DNA of 64,000 bases, taken from assembly GCA_020881835.1 (NCBI GenBank), contig CP052876.1, positions 186,001 through 250,000 of the forward strand. The letters are read 5' to 3'. Shown piece by piece: positions 45,252 through 54,958 of the stretch. Source of the stretch: Kineosporiaceae bacterium SCSIO 59966. Lineage in GTDB: Bacteria; Actinomycetota; Actinomycetes; Actinomycetales; SCSIO-59966. A model generated the notes under the pieces. That model did no database searches. It had not been told where the DNA came from and saw only the letters and a list, made by a program, of their open reading frames with translations. The stretch's first letter is position 1, and each line of letters starts with the position of its first letter. Made by a program: the position numbers and the translations under genes.

Positions 45252-46169
45252 TCAGCCGGGCAGGCCGCCCAGCCAGTCGGTGAGGGCTGCGGTCACCGCC
45301 TCGGGTGCCTCCTCGGCGGGGAAGTGACCGGCTCCGGGGACGAGCTCCCAGCGGTACGGCCCCTCGACGTAGACCGAGGAGCCGCGGGCCCGCCGCGGCG
45401 GCACGACGGGGTCCTGGGCCCCGTGCAGCTGGAGCACGGGGACGGTGACCGTTCGCTGGACGGCGCGGGCGAACCGCAGCCCGTCGGGCCGCAGCAGCGA
45501 GCGGACCGCCCAGCGGTAGTACTCCATCGCGCTGTGCGCGACGAACGGCACCCGCATCCCGGCGGTGTACCGCTCGACCTCCTCCGGGCCCGGCCAGCCG
45601 GGCCGGGCCGACCACTGGCGCAGCACGGCCTCGACGTGGTCGCCGTGGCGCAGCCGCCGCTCCGGCAGCCACGGCACCTGGTAGGAGGCCAGGGCCCGTG
45701 CACTGAGCAGACCGGTCGGCAGCAGTCCGGTCGAGCGCATCCGCAGCGGGTGCGCGACCGAGACGGGGACGACCGCCCGGGTCACCCGCGGTTGCAGGGC
45801 CGGCATCGACCAGGCCACCCAGCCGCCCAGGCCGTGGCCGACGACGACCGCCCGGGGGGCGCCGAGCGAGCGCACCACGCCGGCGACGTCCGCGGTGGAG
45901 GTCATGGTGTCGTAGCCGCGGGGGGGCTTGTCGGACGCGCCGAACCCGCGCAGGTCCATCGCCGCCGCCCGCCAGCCGGCCTCCGCCAGGGCGGTGAGCT
46001 GGTGCCGCCAGGCCCACCAGAACTGCGGTAGGCCGTGCAGCAGGACGACGAGCGGGCCGTCGGCCGGGCCGGCCTCCGCGACATGGAAGCGGGCGCCGTT
46101 GGCGGACACGAGACGGTGCCGCCACGGTCCCGGTACCAGGACGACGTCGGCGTCCGGCGGGGGGCTCAG
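45252..46169 (-). CDS. Alpha/beta hydrolase, epoxide hydrolase-like (EphE-like)
   Basis: About 305 residues. LVSANGARFHVAEAG, HGLPQFWWAWRHQL (HGxP oxyanion), VGHGLGGWVAW where the usual Asp/Ser nucleophile column reads Gly-Leu (GHGLGG), a helical cap, and HGAQDPVVPP / GAGHFPAEEAP. The nucleophile position therefore looks abnormal (GHDxGG or GHSxGG expected). The start is uncertain: no ATG/GTG fits without cutting the conserved N-terminus or running far into the holin-like gene, and a CTG at 46169 in a CTGA overlap is my best guess. Synteny matches mycobacterial ephE. Confidence 0.75.
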   Translation of the reverse strand: MSPPPDADVVLVPGPWRHRLVSANGARFHVAEAGPADGPLVVLLHGLPQFWWAWRHQLTALAEAGWRAAAMDLRGFGASDKPPRGYDTMTSTADVAGVVRSLGAPRAVVVGHGLGGWVAWSMPALQPRVTRAVVPVSVAHPLRMRSTGLLPTGLLSARALASYQVPWLPERRLRHGDHVEAVLRQWSARPGWPGPEEVERYTAGMRVPFVAHSAMEYYRWAVRSLLRPDGLRFARAVQRTVTVPVLQLHGAQDPVVPPRRARGSSVYVEGPYRWELVPGAGHFPAEEAPEAVTAALTDWLGGLPG

Positions 46170-46588
46170 GGGCGGGTCCCGGCAGCGGTCTGCTCGCGCA
46201 GGACGGCGCTGGCGTCGCCCTTCGCGGCGGCGACGGTCGCCTTGGTCGTGGCGATCGTCCGCTCCGGCGGGGTCACCCTCGCCACTCGCTGCCGGCCCAC
46301 GAGGGCCATCGCCGCGGCCAGCACCAGGAGCACGACGGCGACGACGAGGAAGGACAGCCACAGCGGCCACCCGGCGCCCTCGTGCAGCCCGTAGGCGGCG
46401 GCCACGGTGAGCAGGACGAACGCGACGGCGCCGAGGAACCCGGCCCCGCCGAAGAGTCCCGCGCCCAGGCCGGCCTGCTTGGCGTCGTCCGCCAGCTCGG
46501 CCTTGGCGAGGGCGATCTCGTGTCGGACGAGCTCGGACAGCTCTCGGCTGGCGTCCACGACCAGCTGGCCCACGGTGCGCTCGGTCAT
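46166..46588 (-). CDS. Phage holin family (DUF1469-like) membrane protein
   Basis: A 140-residue protein with an amphipathic N-terminus (MTERTVGQLVVDASRELSELVRHEIALAKAEL), two transmembrane helices (about 42-68 and 76-100) and a basic/Ala-rich tail. This is the putative actinobacterial holin-X family, a housekeeping gene next to marP/ephE/acs, not a phage relic. ATG 46588. Function unknown. Confidence 0.85.
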   Translation of the reverse strand: MTERTVGQLVVDASRELSELVRHEIALAKAELADDAKQAGLGAGLFGGAGFLGAVAFVLLTVAAAYGLHEGAGWPLWLSFLVVAVVLLVLAAAMALVGRQRVARVTPPERTIATTKATVAAAKGDASAVLREQTAAGTRP

Positions 46589-46625
46589 CGGTGGTCCTCC
46601 CTCGGTTCGGCGTCCGTCTCGGAGC

Positions 46626-47036
46626 CTACGGCGAACCGGCGTCCGGCTCCTGCCGGCTGCGGGCGTCCCGCTGCTGCTGGCCGCGGGCGTCCCGCCCAGC
46701 GAGGTCGTCGCGGACCATGGTCTGCCGGGCCGTGGCAGCGGTGCCGTGGGCAGCCCGCCCGATCATGTGCGCCCCGACCGGGGCGGTGATCACCTGGAAG
46801 GCGGCGACGATGAGGAGCGTGCCGGTGAGCCCGCTCTGCCGCGCCGCCGCTGCCACTCCGGCCAGGATGAGCAGGATCCCCAGGACCGCCGGCTTCGTCT
46901 GGGCGTGCATCCGGGTCAGCACGTCCGGCAGCCGCAGCATGCCGATCCCGGCGAGCACGGTGAGCGCGACCCCGCTGAGCAGCAGGACGGCGGCCAGGAC
47001 GTCGAGCACGGTGCCGAGCACGGTGTCGCCGGTCAT
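46626..47036 (-). CDS. mnhG: Mrp Na+/H+ antiporter subunit G
   Basis: A 136-residue protein with three transmembrane helices and the MnhG signature GIGMLRLPDVLTRMHAQTKPAVLG. The C-terminal 40 residues are a hydrophilic, Arg/Gln/Asp-rich tail longer than in most MnhG. Last gene of the seven-gene operon; its start overlaps mnhF by 4 bases. Confidence 0.93.
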   Translation of the reverse strand: MTGDTVLGTVLDVLAAVLLLSGVALTVLAGIGMLRLPDVLTRMHAQTKPAVLGILLILAGVAAAARQSGLTGTLLIVAAFQVITAPVGAHMIGRAAHGTAATARQTMVRDDLAGRDARGQQQRDARSRQEPDAGSP

Positions 47037-47299
47037 CCGTCCTCCTTGCGTCGCTCGAGGAAGCGGGCCACGGTCGTGGTCCCGAGGAACGCCAGCAGGG
47101 AGACGACGACGAGGATCCCGGCGTAGCGAGGAGTGTCGAGCCGGGCGATCTGGACCGCGACCGCGCCGACGACGACGAGCAGCAGGGTGTCGAGCGCGAC
47201 GATCCGGTCGGCACCGGAGGGCCCACGCAGCAGGCGGACGAGCATGAGCGCGCCCGCGACCGCGAGCCCCAGCAGGCTGATGTCGTAGACGACGTTCAC
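47033..47299 (-). CDS. mnhF: Mrp Na+/H+ antiporter subunit F
   Basis: An 88-residue protein with three transmembrane helices and RLLRGPSGADRIVALDTL, the conserved MnhF motif. GTG 47299 overlaps the mnhE stop as GTGA; the longer open frame upstream is a shadow of mnhE. Confidence 0.92.
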   Translation of the reverse strand: MNVVYDISLLGLAVAGALMLVRLLRGPSGADRIVALDTLLLVVVGAVAVQIARLDTPRYAGILVVVSLLAFLGTTTVARFLERRKEDG

Positions 47300-47808
47300 G
47301 GCTGCTCCTCGTGGTCCACGCCGAGGTCCACGCCGAGGGCTCGCGCGCCGAGGCGCTCCAGGGCCCGGGCGTGCTCGACGACGTCGCCCTCGGCCCCCTC
47401 CTCGAGGTGCAGCAGGTGCACCCACAGCCGGCCCGTGCCGGGGTCCGCCTCGAGGGTCAGGGTGCCGGGCGTCAGCGAGATGGTGTTGGCGACCAGCGAG
47501 ATCAGCCCCGGGTGCCGGCCGGTGAGCGGGACCTCCAGGACGGCGGGCCGTAGCCGGTCCAGCGGCCAGAACACCTGGCGGGCCACCTCCGCGGTGGCGA
47601 CGACGAGGTCGCGCAGGAACCTCAGCAGGTACACCAGGGCCGGCCACGGCGCGGGCCGGTAGCCGGCCCGCTCCGCGGGCAGCGGGGCGACGAGCACGAC
47701 CACCACGCCGGTGAGCAGGCCCCCTACGAGGTTGCCCCACGACAGGTCACCCCACAGGGCGACCCAGACCACGGTGATCCAGGCGACGGTCGGCAGTCGG
47801 CGCAGCAC
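47296..47808 (-). CDS. mnhE: Mrp Na+/H+ antiporter subunit E
   Basis: A 170-residue subunit with two N-terminal membrane helices (TVAWITVVWVALWGDLSWGNLVGGLLTGVVVVLVAP) and the MnhE segment LISLVANTISLTPGTLTLE, then WVHLLHL and an acidic tail. It starts 3 bases after mnhD ends. Confidence 0.93.
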   Translation of the reverse strand: MLRRLPTVAWITVVWVALWGDLSWGNLVGGLLTGVVVVLVAPLPAERAGYRPAPWPALVYLLRFLRDLVVATAEVARQVFWPLDRLRPAVLEVPLTGRHPGLISLVANTISLTPGTLTLEADPGTGRLWVHLLHLEEGAEGDVVEHARALERLGARALGVDLGVDHEEQP

Positions 47809-47811
47809 GAG

Positions 47812-49383
47812 TCAGCCCCCCAGGACCGCGGTGACGTACGGGGTGGCGGCCAGCAGGTCCTGCGCCGCCCGGGAGCACAGCTCGTAGAGCGGGCCTCCGA
47901 CGACCGGGATGGCCAGCCCGACCGCCACCACCGCGGCGGTGGACCAGGTCATCAGCGCCGGGACGGTGCGGACCCCGACCTGGATCGCGTCCTCGGCGTC
48001 CAGGTCCCGTCGTGGACGGTTCGGGCGGCCCCAGAACGCCGACCCCCACACGACCGCCATCGCGTAGACGGTGAGCAGGCTGACGCCGACGGCCACGGCG
48101 ACGATGACCCAGGAGCCGGCAGCGGCGCCGGCCTCGATGAGGGCCACCTTGCCGACGAACCCGGAGAACGGCGGGAACCCGGCCAGGGACAGGGCGGGCA
48201 GCGCGAACAGCCCGGCCAGCAGCGGGGAGGTGTGCGCCAGGCCGCTGATCCGGTTGAGCCGGCTCGTGCCGGTCCGGCGTTCCACCAGGCCCTCGACGGC
48301 GAACAGGGTCGTCTGGATGACGATGTGGTGGACGACGTAGAAGATCGCGCCGGCGATGCCGGCCAGCGTGAACAGCCCCAACCCCATGATCATGAAGCCG
48401 ATGTGGCTGACGATGGTGAACGACAGCACCCGCTTGATCTCGTTCTGGGCGATGGCACCGAAGATGCCGAAGACCAGGGTGGCACCCGCCATCACGAGCA
48501 GGACGGGGCCGGTCACCGCGGTGTCGTCCGGGAACAGCAGCACCTGGGTGCGGATGATGGCGTAGACGCCGACCTTCGTCAGCAGCCCGGCGAACACGGC
48601 CGTCACCGGGGCCGGGGCCACCGGGTAGGAGTCCGGCAGCCAGAAGTACAGCGGGAAGAGCGCGGCCTTGATTCCGAAGACGACGACGAGCAGCAGGGCC
48701 AGGGCGACCCGGACTCCCTGCGGCACCTCGGCGAGCGCGCCGTGCAGGTCGGCGAAGTTCACGGTTCCGGTGGCCGCGTACACGAGCCCCACGGCGGCGA
48801 CGAACAGGCCGGAGGCGAGCAGGGACACCACGATGTACGTCATCGCGGAGCGCACCGCACGCGGACCCGCCTGCAGCGTGATGAGGACGTACGAGGCGGT
48901 GAGCATCACCTCGAACGCCACGAACAGGTTGAACAGGTCGCCGGTGACGAACGCGAACGACACCCCGGCGGCCAGGACCAGGTAGGCGGGGTGGAACACG
49001 TACCGGACCCGGCGGGTGCCCGGGCCGGTGGCGGCGTCCGCGATGCCCTGGCCCAGGGCGTAGAGCAGGACGAGCAGCAGGACGACGCCGGAGACGAGCA
49101 GCAGCAGGGCGGACAGCCGGTCCGCGACGAGGGTGATGCCGAACGGGGCCGGCCAGCCGCCGGCCTGGACGGCGAGAGGTCCGTCGGCGTCCACCCGGAC
49201 CAGCAGCAGGAGCGCGTCCACGGTGACGACGACGAGCGTGCCGACCGTCAGCACGCGCTGGGTGCGAGAGGCACCGCCGAGCAGCAGTGCGACGGCGGCG
49301 GCCAGGACCGGACCGAGGACGGGCAGGGCGACGGCCACGCCGGGGGGGACGGCGCGGGCCAGCTCGAGCAGGACGCCGGTCAC
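47812..49383 (-). CDS. mnhD: Mrp Na+/H+ antiporter subunit D
   Basis: A 523-residue polytopic subunit related to complex I NuoM/N, with about 14 helices. FVAFEVMLTASYVLITL carries the helix-5-type Glu, and FGIKAALFPLYFWLPDSYPVAPAP the conserved Lys in helix 7, the likely proton path. QNEIKRVLSFTIVSHIGFM follows. Part of the mnhABCDEFG operon for sodium and pH homeostasis. Confidence 0.95.
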   Translation of the reverse strand: MTGVLLELARAVPPGVAVALPVLGPVLAAAVALLLGGASRTQRVLTVGTLVVVTVDALLLLVRVDADGPLAVQAGGWPAPFGITLVADRLSALLLLVSGVVLLLVLLYALGQGIADAATGPGTRRVRYVFHPAYLVLAAGVSFAFVTGDLFNLFVAFEVMLTASYVLITLQAGPRAVRSAMTYIVVSLLASGLFVAAVGLVYAATGTVNFADLHGALAEVPQGVRVALALLLVVVFGIKAALFPLYFWLPDSYPVAPAPVTAVFAGLLTKVGVYAIIRTQVLLFPDDTAVTGPVLLVMAGATLVFGIFGAIAQNEIKRVLSFTIVSHIGFMIMGLGLFTLAGIAGAIFYVVHHIVIQTTLFAVEGLVERRTGTSRLNRISGLAHTSPLLAGLFALPALSLAGFPPFSGFVGKVALIEAGAAAGSWVIVAVAVGVSLLTVYAMAVVWGSAFWGRPNRPRRDLDAEDAIQVGVRTVPALMTWSTAAVVAVGLAIPVVGGPLYELCSRAAQDLLAATPYVTAVLGG

Positions 49384-49805
49384 GGGTGCTCCGCCAGCCG
49401 GGCGATCCTGCGGTCCTCCACGTCGTCCTGGACGGCGTCGTCCCGGGTCAGGACGAAGCTGCGGTAGGCCAGTGCCAGCAGCAGGGCGCTGACGGCGAAG
49501 GAGATCACGATGGCGGTCAGCGCGAACGCCTGGGGCAGCGGGTCGGCCACGCCCTCGGGCAGCGACCCGTCCGCGGCGACGAAGGGCGGCTCGCCGGCGC
49601 GACCGCCCGCGACGAGCAGCAGCAGGTTCCCCCCGTGCGTGATCATCGTCAGGCCGATGAGCACCCGGGTCAGGGCCCGCTGCAGGAGCAGGAACGTGCC
49701 GGCTCCGAACAGGACGCCGACGACCAGCGCCATGACCAGGCTCCCGCCGGTCGGTGCGAGCACGACGCTCTCCGGGGGTGGGACGGCGGTCAGCAGCGGT
49801 GTCAC
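49380..49805 (-). CDS. mnhC: Mrp Na+/H+ antiporter subunit C
   Basis: A 141-residue NuoK-like subunit of three helices: VMALVVGVLFGAGTFLLLQRALTRVLIGLTMITHGGNLLLL is the family core, followed by DPLPQAFALTAIVISFAVSALLLALAYR. It overlaps its neighbours by 4 bases on both sides. Confidence 0.94.
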   Translation of the reverse strand: MTPLLTAVPPPESVVLAPTGGSLVMALVVGVLFGAGTFLLLQRALTRVLIGLTMITHGGNLLLLVAGGRAGEPPFVAADGSLPEGVADPLPQAFALTAIVISFAVSALLLALAYRSFVLTRDDAVQDDVEDRRIARLAEHP

Positions 49806-50356
49806 GGGCGCACCTGCCCCTCGGCCTGCTCGCTCTGCTCGGTGCCGGCCTGCTCGCTCTGCTCGGTGCCGGCCTGCTCGCTCTGCTCGATGCGGCCCAG
49901 CGCGGACGTCGCCTGCGACCCGAGCGTGGACAGGACGGTCAGCACGATCCCCACGACGATGAGGAACACCCCGGTGTCGAAGACCAGGACGGACGTCAGC
50001 GGCAGCCTCCCCAGGACCGGGATCGTCAGGTAGGTGTAGCCGCTCTCGAGCACCTGGCCGCCGCTGAACCAGGGCACGACGGCGGCCAGCGAGGCGACGA
50101 GCAGCCCCAGCCCGAGCACCTTCTCTGGCCGGAACCGCAGCGACCCCTCGCGCTGCTGGCCGCCGGCGAGGTAGCGCAGCACGAAGGCGGACCCCGCGAC
50201 CAGGCCGCCGATGAACCCGCCGCCGGGGGAGTTGTGGCCGGAGACGAGGAAGAACAGGCTCGTGGCGAGGATGGCGTGGAACACCAGCCGGACGCTCGAC
50301 TCGAGGACGACCGAGCGCTGCGGGCCCTGTGCCCCGGCGGGGCGGGGCGGGGTCAC
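49802..50356 (-). CDS. mnhB: Mrp Na+/H+ antiporter subunit B
   Basis: A 184-residue MnhB domain protein: LVFHAILATSLFFLVSGHNSPGGGFIGGLVAGSAFVLRYLA is diagnostic (GHNxPGGGF). The C-terminus has a repeated EQSEQAGT segment encoded by an imperfect 24-base repeat (about 49815-49890), a low-complexity tail not needed for the fold. Confidence 0.94.
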   Translation of the reverse strand: MTPPRPAGAQGPQRSVVLESSVRLVFHAILATSLFFLVSGHNSPGGGFIGGLVAGSAFVLRYLAGGQQREGSLRFRPEKVLGLGLLVASLAAVVPWFSGGQVLESGYTYLTIPVLGRLPLTSVLVFDTGVFLIVVGIVLTVLSTLGSQATSALGRIEQSEQAGTEQSEQAGTEQSEQAEGQVRP

Positions 50357-52731
50357 CGGGGCACCTCCGCCGGGTCGGGCTCGTCGTTCGGCTCAGGGCG
50401 CGCCGGGCGGGGCGGGCGGGCGGTGAGGACGAGGGCGGCGATCCCCAGCGCCGCGGTGAGCACGACGGTGACCTCCCCGAGGGTGTCGAGCCCGCGGAAG
50501 TCCACGAGGATGACGTTGACGACGTTCTTGCCGGCGGCCTCCGGGGCTGAGCGGGCCAGCAGCTCCTCGCTGACCCCTGGCCTGGTCCGCACGCTCGTCG
50601 CGGCCAGCGTGGCGACGGTGACGAACACTCCGACGGCAGTGGCGACCGCCGCCCGCACCACCTGCGCCCGCCGGTGCACCGACGGCGGGAACCGCCGCGG
50701 CAGCAGCCGCAGGACCAGCAGGAAGACGACGAGGGACAGGGTCTCGACGAGGAACTGCGTCAGAGCCAGGTCGGGGCCACCCTGCAGGACGTAGAGCAGC
50801 GCGACGCCGTACCCGACCGCACCGAGCAGCAGCACCGCGGTGAGCCGTCCGCGAGCGCGCGCGGCCCCCACTGCCGCGGCGGCGACGAGCGCGCCGACGC
50901 CGAGCTGCAGGGGGGTGTCGACGAGCACGGTGCCGGACAGGTCGACGCCGTACCACAGCAGCGCCGCCCCTGGCAGCACCGCGGCCGTGGTCGCGATCAC
51001 GCCGAGGTAGACCGGCAGGGAGCCGCTCTGGGTCCGGCCGGTGACGTCGTCGGCGAGCCGGTCGACGACGCGGACGGTGCCGGCGTAGCCACGGTCCGCG
51101 TCCAGCGCCGCGGGTACCGCTCGGGCGAACCGCTCCTGCGCGCCGGCGAACCCCGCACGCACGGCGAACAGGGCGGCACCGGCGGCCAGCGCGGTGAGCG
51201 ACAGGACGAGCTCGAGGTTGATCCCGTGCCACAGGGCGAGGTGGGCCGGCTCGGCGCCGGGGTAGGCGGCGGACACCCCGGACGCGAGGTCGTCGGCGAG
51301 CGAGGGCACGACGCCGAGCAGGACGCTGACGGCGGACAGCGCGACCACCGGGGCGACCAGGCCGGTCCCGGGCCCGTGGACGGCGTCCGGGTCGACGGTG
51401 CCGGACGCCGGGGCGGCGTCCGGGTCCTGGTCGGGCAGGTCCTTGTCACCGAAGGCGCCCCACCAGAACCGCAGCGAGTAGGCGAGGGTCAGCGCGCTGC
51501 CGACGACCAGTCCCGCTGCCGCGGCTGCGGGGAACACCCCTTCGGTGCCCAGCACAGCGGCGAGCACGGCCTCCTTGGCGACGAACCCCAGCAGCAGCGG
51601 CACCCCGCCCATCGACAGGGCGGCGACGGCGGCAGCGGTCGCCAGCACCGGCATCTTGCGGCGCAGACCGCTGAGCCGGCGCAGGTCGCGGCTGTGCGCG
51701 GCGTGGTCGACGGCACCCACGGTGAGGAACAGCGCCGACTTGGCGAAGCCGTGGGCCAGCAGCAGGACGGCGAGCGCGACCGCTGCCTCCGGCGTGCCCC
51801 AGGCGGCAACCGCCATGAGGAACCCGAGCTGGCTGACCGTGGAGAAGGCGAGCAGCCGCTTGAGGTCGTGCTGGCGCAGGGCCCGCCACCCGCCGACGAC
51901 CATGGTGGCCACGCCGACGGTGACCAGCAGCGGCCGCCACCAGCCGACGTCGGTGAACGCCGGGGAGAAGCGGGCGACGAGGTAGATCCCGGCCTTGACC
52001 ATCGCCGCCGCGTGCAGGTACGCGCTGACCGGTGTGGGCGCGGCCATCGCGGCCGGCAGCCACGGGTGGAACGGCACCTGCGCCGACTTCGTCACCGCGC
52101 CGAGCAGGACGAGCAGCAGGGCGACCGGGACGACGCCTCCGGACGGCGGGTCGGCGAGGATCTCCGAGATCCGGGAGGTCCCCGCCGCCTGCGCCAGCGC
52201 GATCAGCCCGAGCAGCATGCTGAGCCCGCCCAGCACGGTGACGAGCAGCGCCTGCTGCGCCGACCGGCGCGAGGTCTCCTCCTCGTCGTCCAGGCCGACG
52301 AGCAGGTAGGAGGTGACCGTGGTCAGCTCCCAGAAGACGTACAGCAGGATGACGTCGTCGGCGAGGACCAGACCGAACATCGCGCCGGCGAACGCGGTGA
52401 GCATCCACACCATCCGGGCCAGCTTGGCGTCGTCCGCGGCGTACCAGGCGGTGTAGACGAAGATCGCGAAGCCGACGCCGCTGACCAGCACGAGCATGAG
52501 CAGCGCCAACGCGTCCAGCCGGAGAGCCACCCACAGGTCCAGCCCGGGGATCCACGGGACGACGGTGCGCAGCGCCTCTCCGGCGAGGACCTGCGGCGCG
52601 GCGGTGACGAGCAGGACGACCCCCGCGAGCGGCGCGAGCGCGGCGAGCAGGAACACCTTGGGCCCCAGTCGGCGGGACAGCGCGGGAGTGGCCGCCGCCA
52701 GCGCGGCGTGCAGGAGGAGGACGGCGAGCAC
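50353..52731 (-). CDS. mnhA: Mrp Na+/H+ antiporter subunit A
   Basis: A 792-residue NuoL-like subunit, about 20 helices, including the MnhA C-terminal extension with an MbhD/MbhE-type end (GGPDLALTQFLVETLSLVVFLLVL; NVILVDFRGLDTLGEVTVV). FWELTTVTSYLLVG and GAVTKSAQVPFHPWLPAAMAAPTPVSAYLHAA hold the Glu and Lys of the proton channel. First gene of the operon. The unit exchanges Na+ for H+ and supports alkaline and salt tolerance. Confidence 0.95.
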   Translation of the reverse strand: MLAVLLLHAALAAATPALSRRLGPKVFLLAALAPLAGVVLLVTAAPQVLAGEALRTVVPWIPGLDLWVALRLDALALLMLVLVSGVGFAIFVYTAWYAADDAKLARMVWMLTAFAGAMFGLVLADDVILLYVFWELTTVTSYLLVGLDDEEETSRRSAQQALLVTVLGGLSMLLGLIALAQAAGTSRISEILADPPSGGVVPVALLLVLLGAVTKSAQVPFHPWLPAAMAAPTPVSAYLHAAAMVKAGIYLVARFSPAFTDVGWWRPLLVTVGVATMVVGGWRALRQHDLKRLLAFSTVSQLGFLMAVAAWGTPEAAVALAVLLLAHGFAKSALFLTVGAVDHAAHSRDLRRLSGLRRKMPVLATAAAVAALSMGGVPLLLGFVAKEAVLAAVLGTEGVFPAAAAAGLVVGSALTLAYSLRFWWGAFGDKDLPDQDPDAAPASGTVDPDAVHGPGTGLVAPVVALSAVSVLLGVVPSLADDLASGVSAAYPGAEPAHLALWHGINLELVLSLTALAAGAALFAVRAGFAGAQERFARAVPAALDADRGYAGTVRVVDRLADDVTGRTQSGSLPVYLGVIATTAAVLPGAALLWYGVDLSGTVLVDTPLQLGVGALVAAAAVGAARARGRLTAVLLLGAVGYGVALLYVLQGGPDLALTQFLVETLSLVVFLLVLRLLPRRFPPSVHRRAQVVRAAVATAVGVFVTVATLAATSVRTRPGVSEELLARSAPEAAGKNVVNVILVDFRGLDTLGEVTVVLTAALGIAALVLTARPPRPARPEPNDEPDPAEVPR

Positions 52732-52798
52732 GCGGCTCCCTTCGGTCCGGCTCGGCGGGCAGGGCTCAACGGGACGCCGACCAGTCTTCCCGGCACAC

Positions 52799-52838
52799 CG
52801 CGGGCCACCCTACCGACGCGCGGTGAGGGCGGCCCGCG
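52799..52838 (-). terminator. Hairpin after acs
   Basis: Arms of 13 bases, CGCGGGCCACCCT (52799-52811) and AGGGCGGCCCGCG (52826-52838), pair at 12 of 13 positions around a 14-base loop. It lies between the acs stop (52868) and the mnhA start (52731), both on this strand, so it would separate the two transcription units. No T tract. Confidence 0.6.
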
Positions 52839-52867
52839 GTGTCCGACGCCAGGCGGGTGGGCGCGGC

Positions 52868-54841
52868 CTACTCCTGCGCGGTCGCGCCCGGAGTCGACAT
52901 GCCCTTGGCGATGAGGTCCATCACCGTGGAGTCCGCGAGCGTCGTGACGTCCCCGACCTCGCGGTGCTCGGCGACGTCCCGGAGCAGCCGGCGCATGATC
53001 TTCCCCGAGCGGGTCTTCGGCAGCTCGGAGACCACCATGATCTGACGGGGCTTGGCGATCGCCCCGATCTCCTGCGCGACGTGCTGGCGCAGCTCCTCGA
53101 CGATGTCCTCGCCGCCGTCCCCGGCCGAGCCCCGCAGGATGACGAACGCGCAGACGGCCTGGCCGGTCGTCTCGTCGGACGCGCCGACGACGGCGGCCTC
53201 GGCGACCTTGGGGTGCGACACCAGCGCGGACTCGATCTCGGTGGTCGACAGCCGGTGGCCGGAGACGTTCATGACGTCGTCCACCCGGCCGAGCAGCCAG
53301 ATGTCGCCGTCCTCGTCCTTCTTCGCGCCGTCCCCGGCGAAGTACATGTTCTCGAACCGCGACCAGTACGTCTCCTTGTACCGCTCCGGGTCGCCCCAGA
53401 TGCCGCGGAGCATGCCGGGCCAGGGCTCGGTGAGGACGAGGTAGCCGCCGCCGCCCGGGGGCACCGGCCGGCCGGTGTCGTCCACCACGTCGGCGCTGAC
53501 GCCCGGCAGGGGCACCTGTGCGGAGCCGGGCTTGGCCGCGGTCACCCCCGGCAGCGGGCTGATCATGATCCCGCCGGTCTCGGTCTGCCACCACGTGTCG
53601 ACGACCGGGGTCCGGTCGCCGCCGATGACCCGGCGGTACCAGATCCAGGCCTCCGGGTTGATCGGCTCGCCGACGCTGCCGAGCAGCCGCAGCGACGAGA
53701 GGTCGTACTGGGCCGGGACCTGCTCCCCCCACTTCATCATCGTCCGGATCAGGGTGGGGGCGGTGTACAGGATGCTCACGCCGTACCTCTGGACGATCTC
53801 CCAGAACCGGCCCTGGTGAGGGGTGTCCGGCGTCCCCTCGTACATGACCTGGGTGGCCCCGTTGGCCATCGGCCCGTAGACGATGTAGCTGTGCCCGGTC
53901 ACCCAGCCGACGTCGGCGGTGCACCAGTAGACGTCCCGCTCCGGTTTGAGGTCGAAGACGACCCGGTGGGTGTAGGCGACGTGGGTGAGGTACCCACCGG
54001 TGGTGTGCAGGATGCCCTTGGGCTTCCCGGTGGTGCCCGAGGTGTAGAGGATGAACAGCGGGTGCTCGCTGTCGACGTCCACGGGATCGTGGGTCTCGGA
54101 GGCCGCGGCCAGGGCGTCGTGCCACCAGACGTCGCGGCCCTCGGTCCAGTCCACCTCCTGCCCCGTGCGCCGGACGACGAGCACGTGCTCGACGCTGTCG
54201 GCCCCCTTGGCCAGGGCCGCGTCCACGGCGGGCTTGAGCGCGGACGGCTTGCCGCGCCGGTAGCCGCCGTCCGCGGTGATGACGACGCGCGCCTCGGCGT
54301 CCTCGATCCGGCTGCGCAGGGCGTCGGCGGAGAACCCGCCGAACACGACCGAGTGCGGGGCGCCGATCCGGGCGCAGGCGAGCATGGCGACCGCGGTCTC
54401 CGGGATCATCGGCATGTAGATCGCGACCCGGTCGCCGGTGCGCACACCGAGGTCCGTCAGCGCGTTCGCGGCCCGGGACACCTCCCGCTGCAGGTCGGCG
54501 TAGGTGAGGTCGCGGGTGTCGCCCGGCTCGCCCTCGAAGTGCAGCGCGACCCGGTCACCCAGGCCCGCCTCCACGTGCCGGTCGACGCAGTTGTAGGCGG
54601 CGTTGAGCCGGCCGCCGACGAACCACTTCGCGAACGGGGCCTGGCTCCAGTCGAGGGTCTGGCCGAAGTCCTGGCTCCACGTCAGCAGCGAGCGGGCCTG
54701 GTCGGCCCAGAACCCCAGTCGGTCAGCCGCGGCGGCCTCGTAGAGGTCGGGGCCGGCGACGGCCTGCGCGGCGAACTCCTCGCTGGGCGGGAAGCGGCGG
54801 TTCTCCTGCAAGAGGTTCTCCAGGCCGGTCTGCTGGGTCAT
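52868..54841 (-). CDS. acs: Acetyl-CoA synthetase
   Basis: A 657-residue AMP-forming enzyme of standard length. [20 protein letters not shown] (about 262-281), [45 protein letters not shown] and [15 protein letters not shown] with the acetylation-controlled Lys are all present. It activates acetate and sits next to the symporter and two-component genes, so the module should scavenge acetate. ATG 54841. Confidence 0.97.
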   Translation of the reverse strand: MTQQTGLENLLQENRRFPPSEEFAAQAVAGPDLYEAAAADRLGFWADQARSLLTWSQDFGQTLDWSQAPFAKWFVGGRLNAAYNCVDRHVEAGLGDRVALHFEGEPGDTRDLTYADLQREVSRAANALTDLGVRTGDRVAIYMPMIPETAVAMLACARIGAPHSVVFGGFSADALRSRIEDAEARVVITADGGYRRGKPSALKPAVDAALAKGADSVEHVLVVRRTGQEVDWTEGRDVWWHDALAAASETHDPVDVDSEHPLFILYTSGTTGKPKGILHTTGGYLTHVAYTHRVVFDLKPERDVYWCTADVGWVTGHSYIVYGPMANGATQVMYEGTPDTPHQGRFWEIVQRYGVSILYTAPTLIRTMMKWGEQVPAQYDLSSLRLLGSVGEPINPEAWIWYRRVIGGDRTPVVDTWWQTETGGIMISPLPGVTAAKPGSAQVPLPGVSADVVDDTGRPVPPGGGGYLVLTEPWPGMLRGIWGDPERYKETYWSRFENMYFAGDGAKKDEDGDIWLLGRVDDVMNVSGHRLSTTEIESALVSHPKVAEAAVVGASDETTGQAVCAFVILRGSAGDGGEDIVEELRQHVAQEIGAIAKPRQIMVVSELPKTRSGKIMRRLLRDVAEHREVGDVTTLADSTVMDLIAKGMSTPGATAQE

Positions 54842-54958
54842 CGCATCCTCCGTCGCGTCGCGTCGCTCGATCGTGACTCGTGAGGCTAGTCACGGATCGG
54901 CCGGCCGGACAGTGGTGGACGGCGAGCGGCGCCGGTGCGTCGCTGGGCGGTCACCCGG

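Noticed and set aside
46166-46588. Evidence of a prophage (holin)
   Set aside because: This holin-like family is a chromosomal neighbour of marP/ephE in actinobacteria; no other phage genes are present.
48232-49467. Long open frame of 411 codons on the plus strand opposite mnhD/mnhC
   Set aside because: Composition is His/Asp/Gln/Gly-rich with no family resemblance; it is the antisense shadow of membrane genes in GC-rich DNA.
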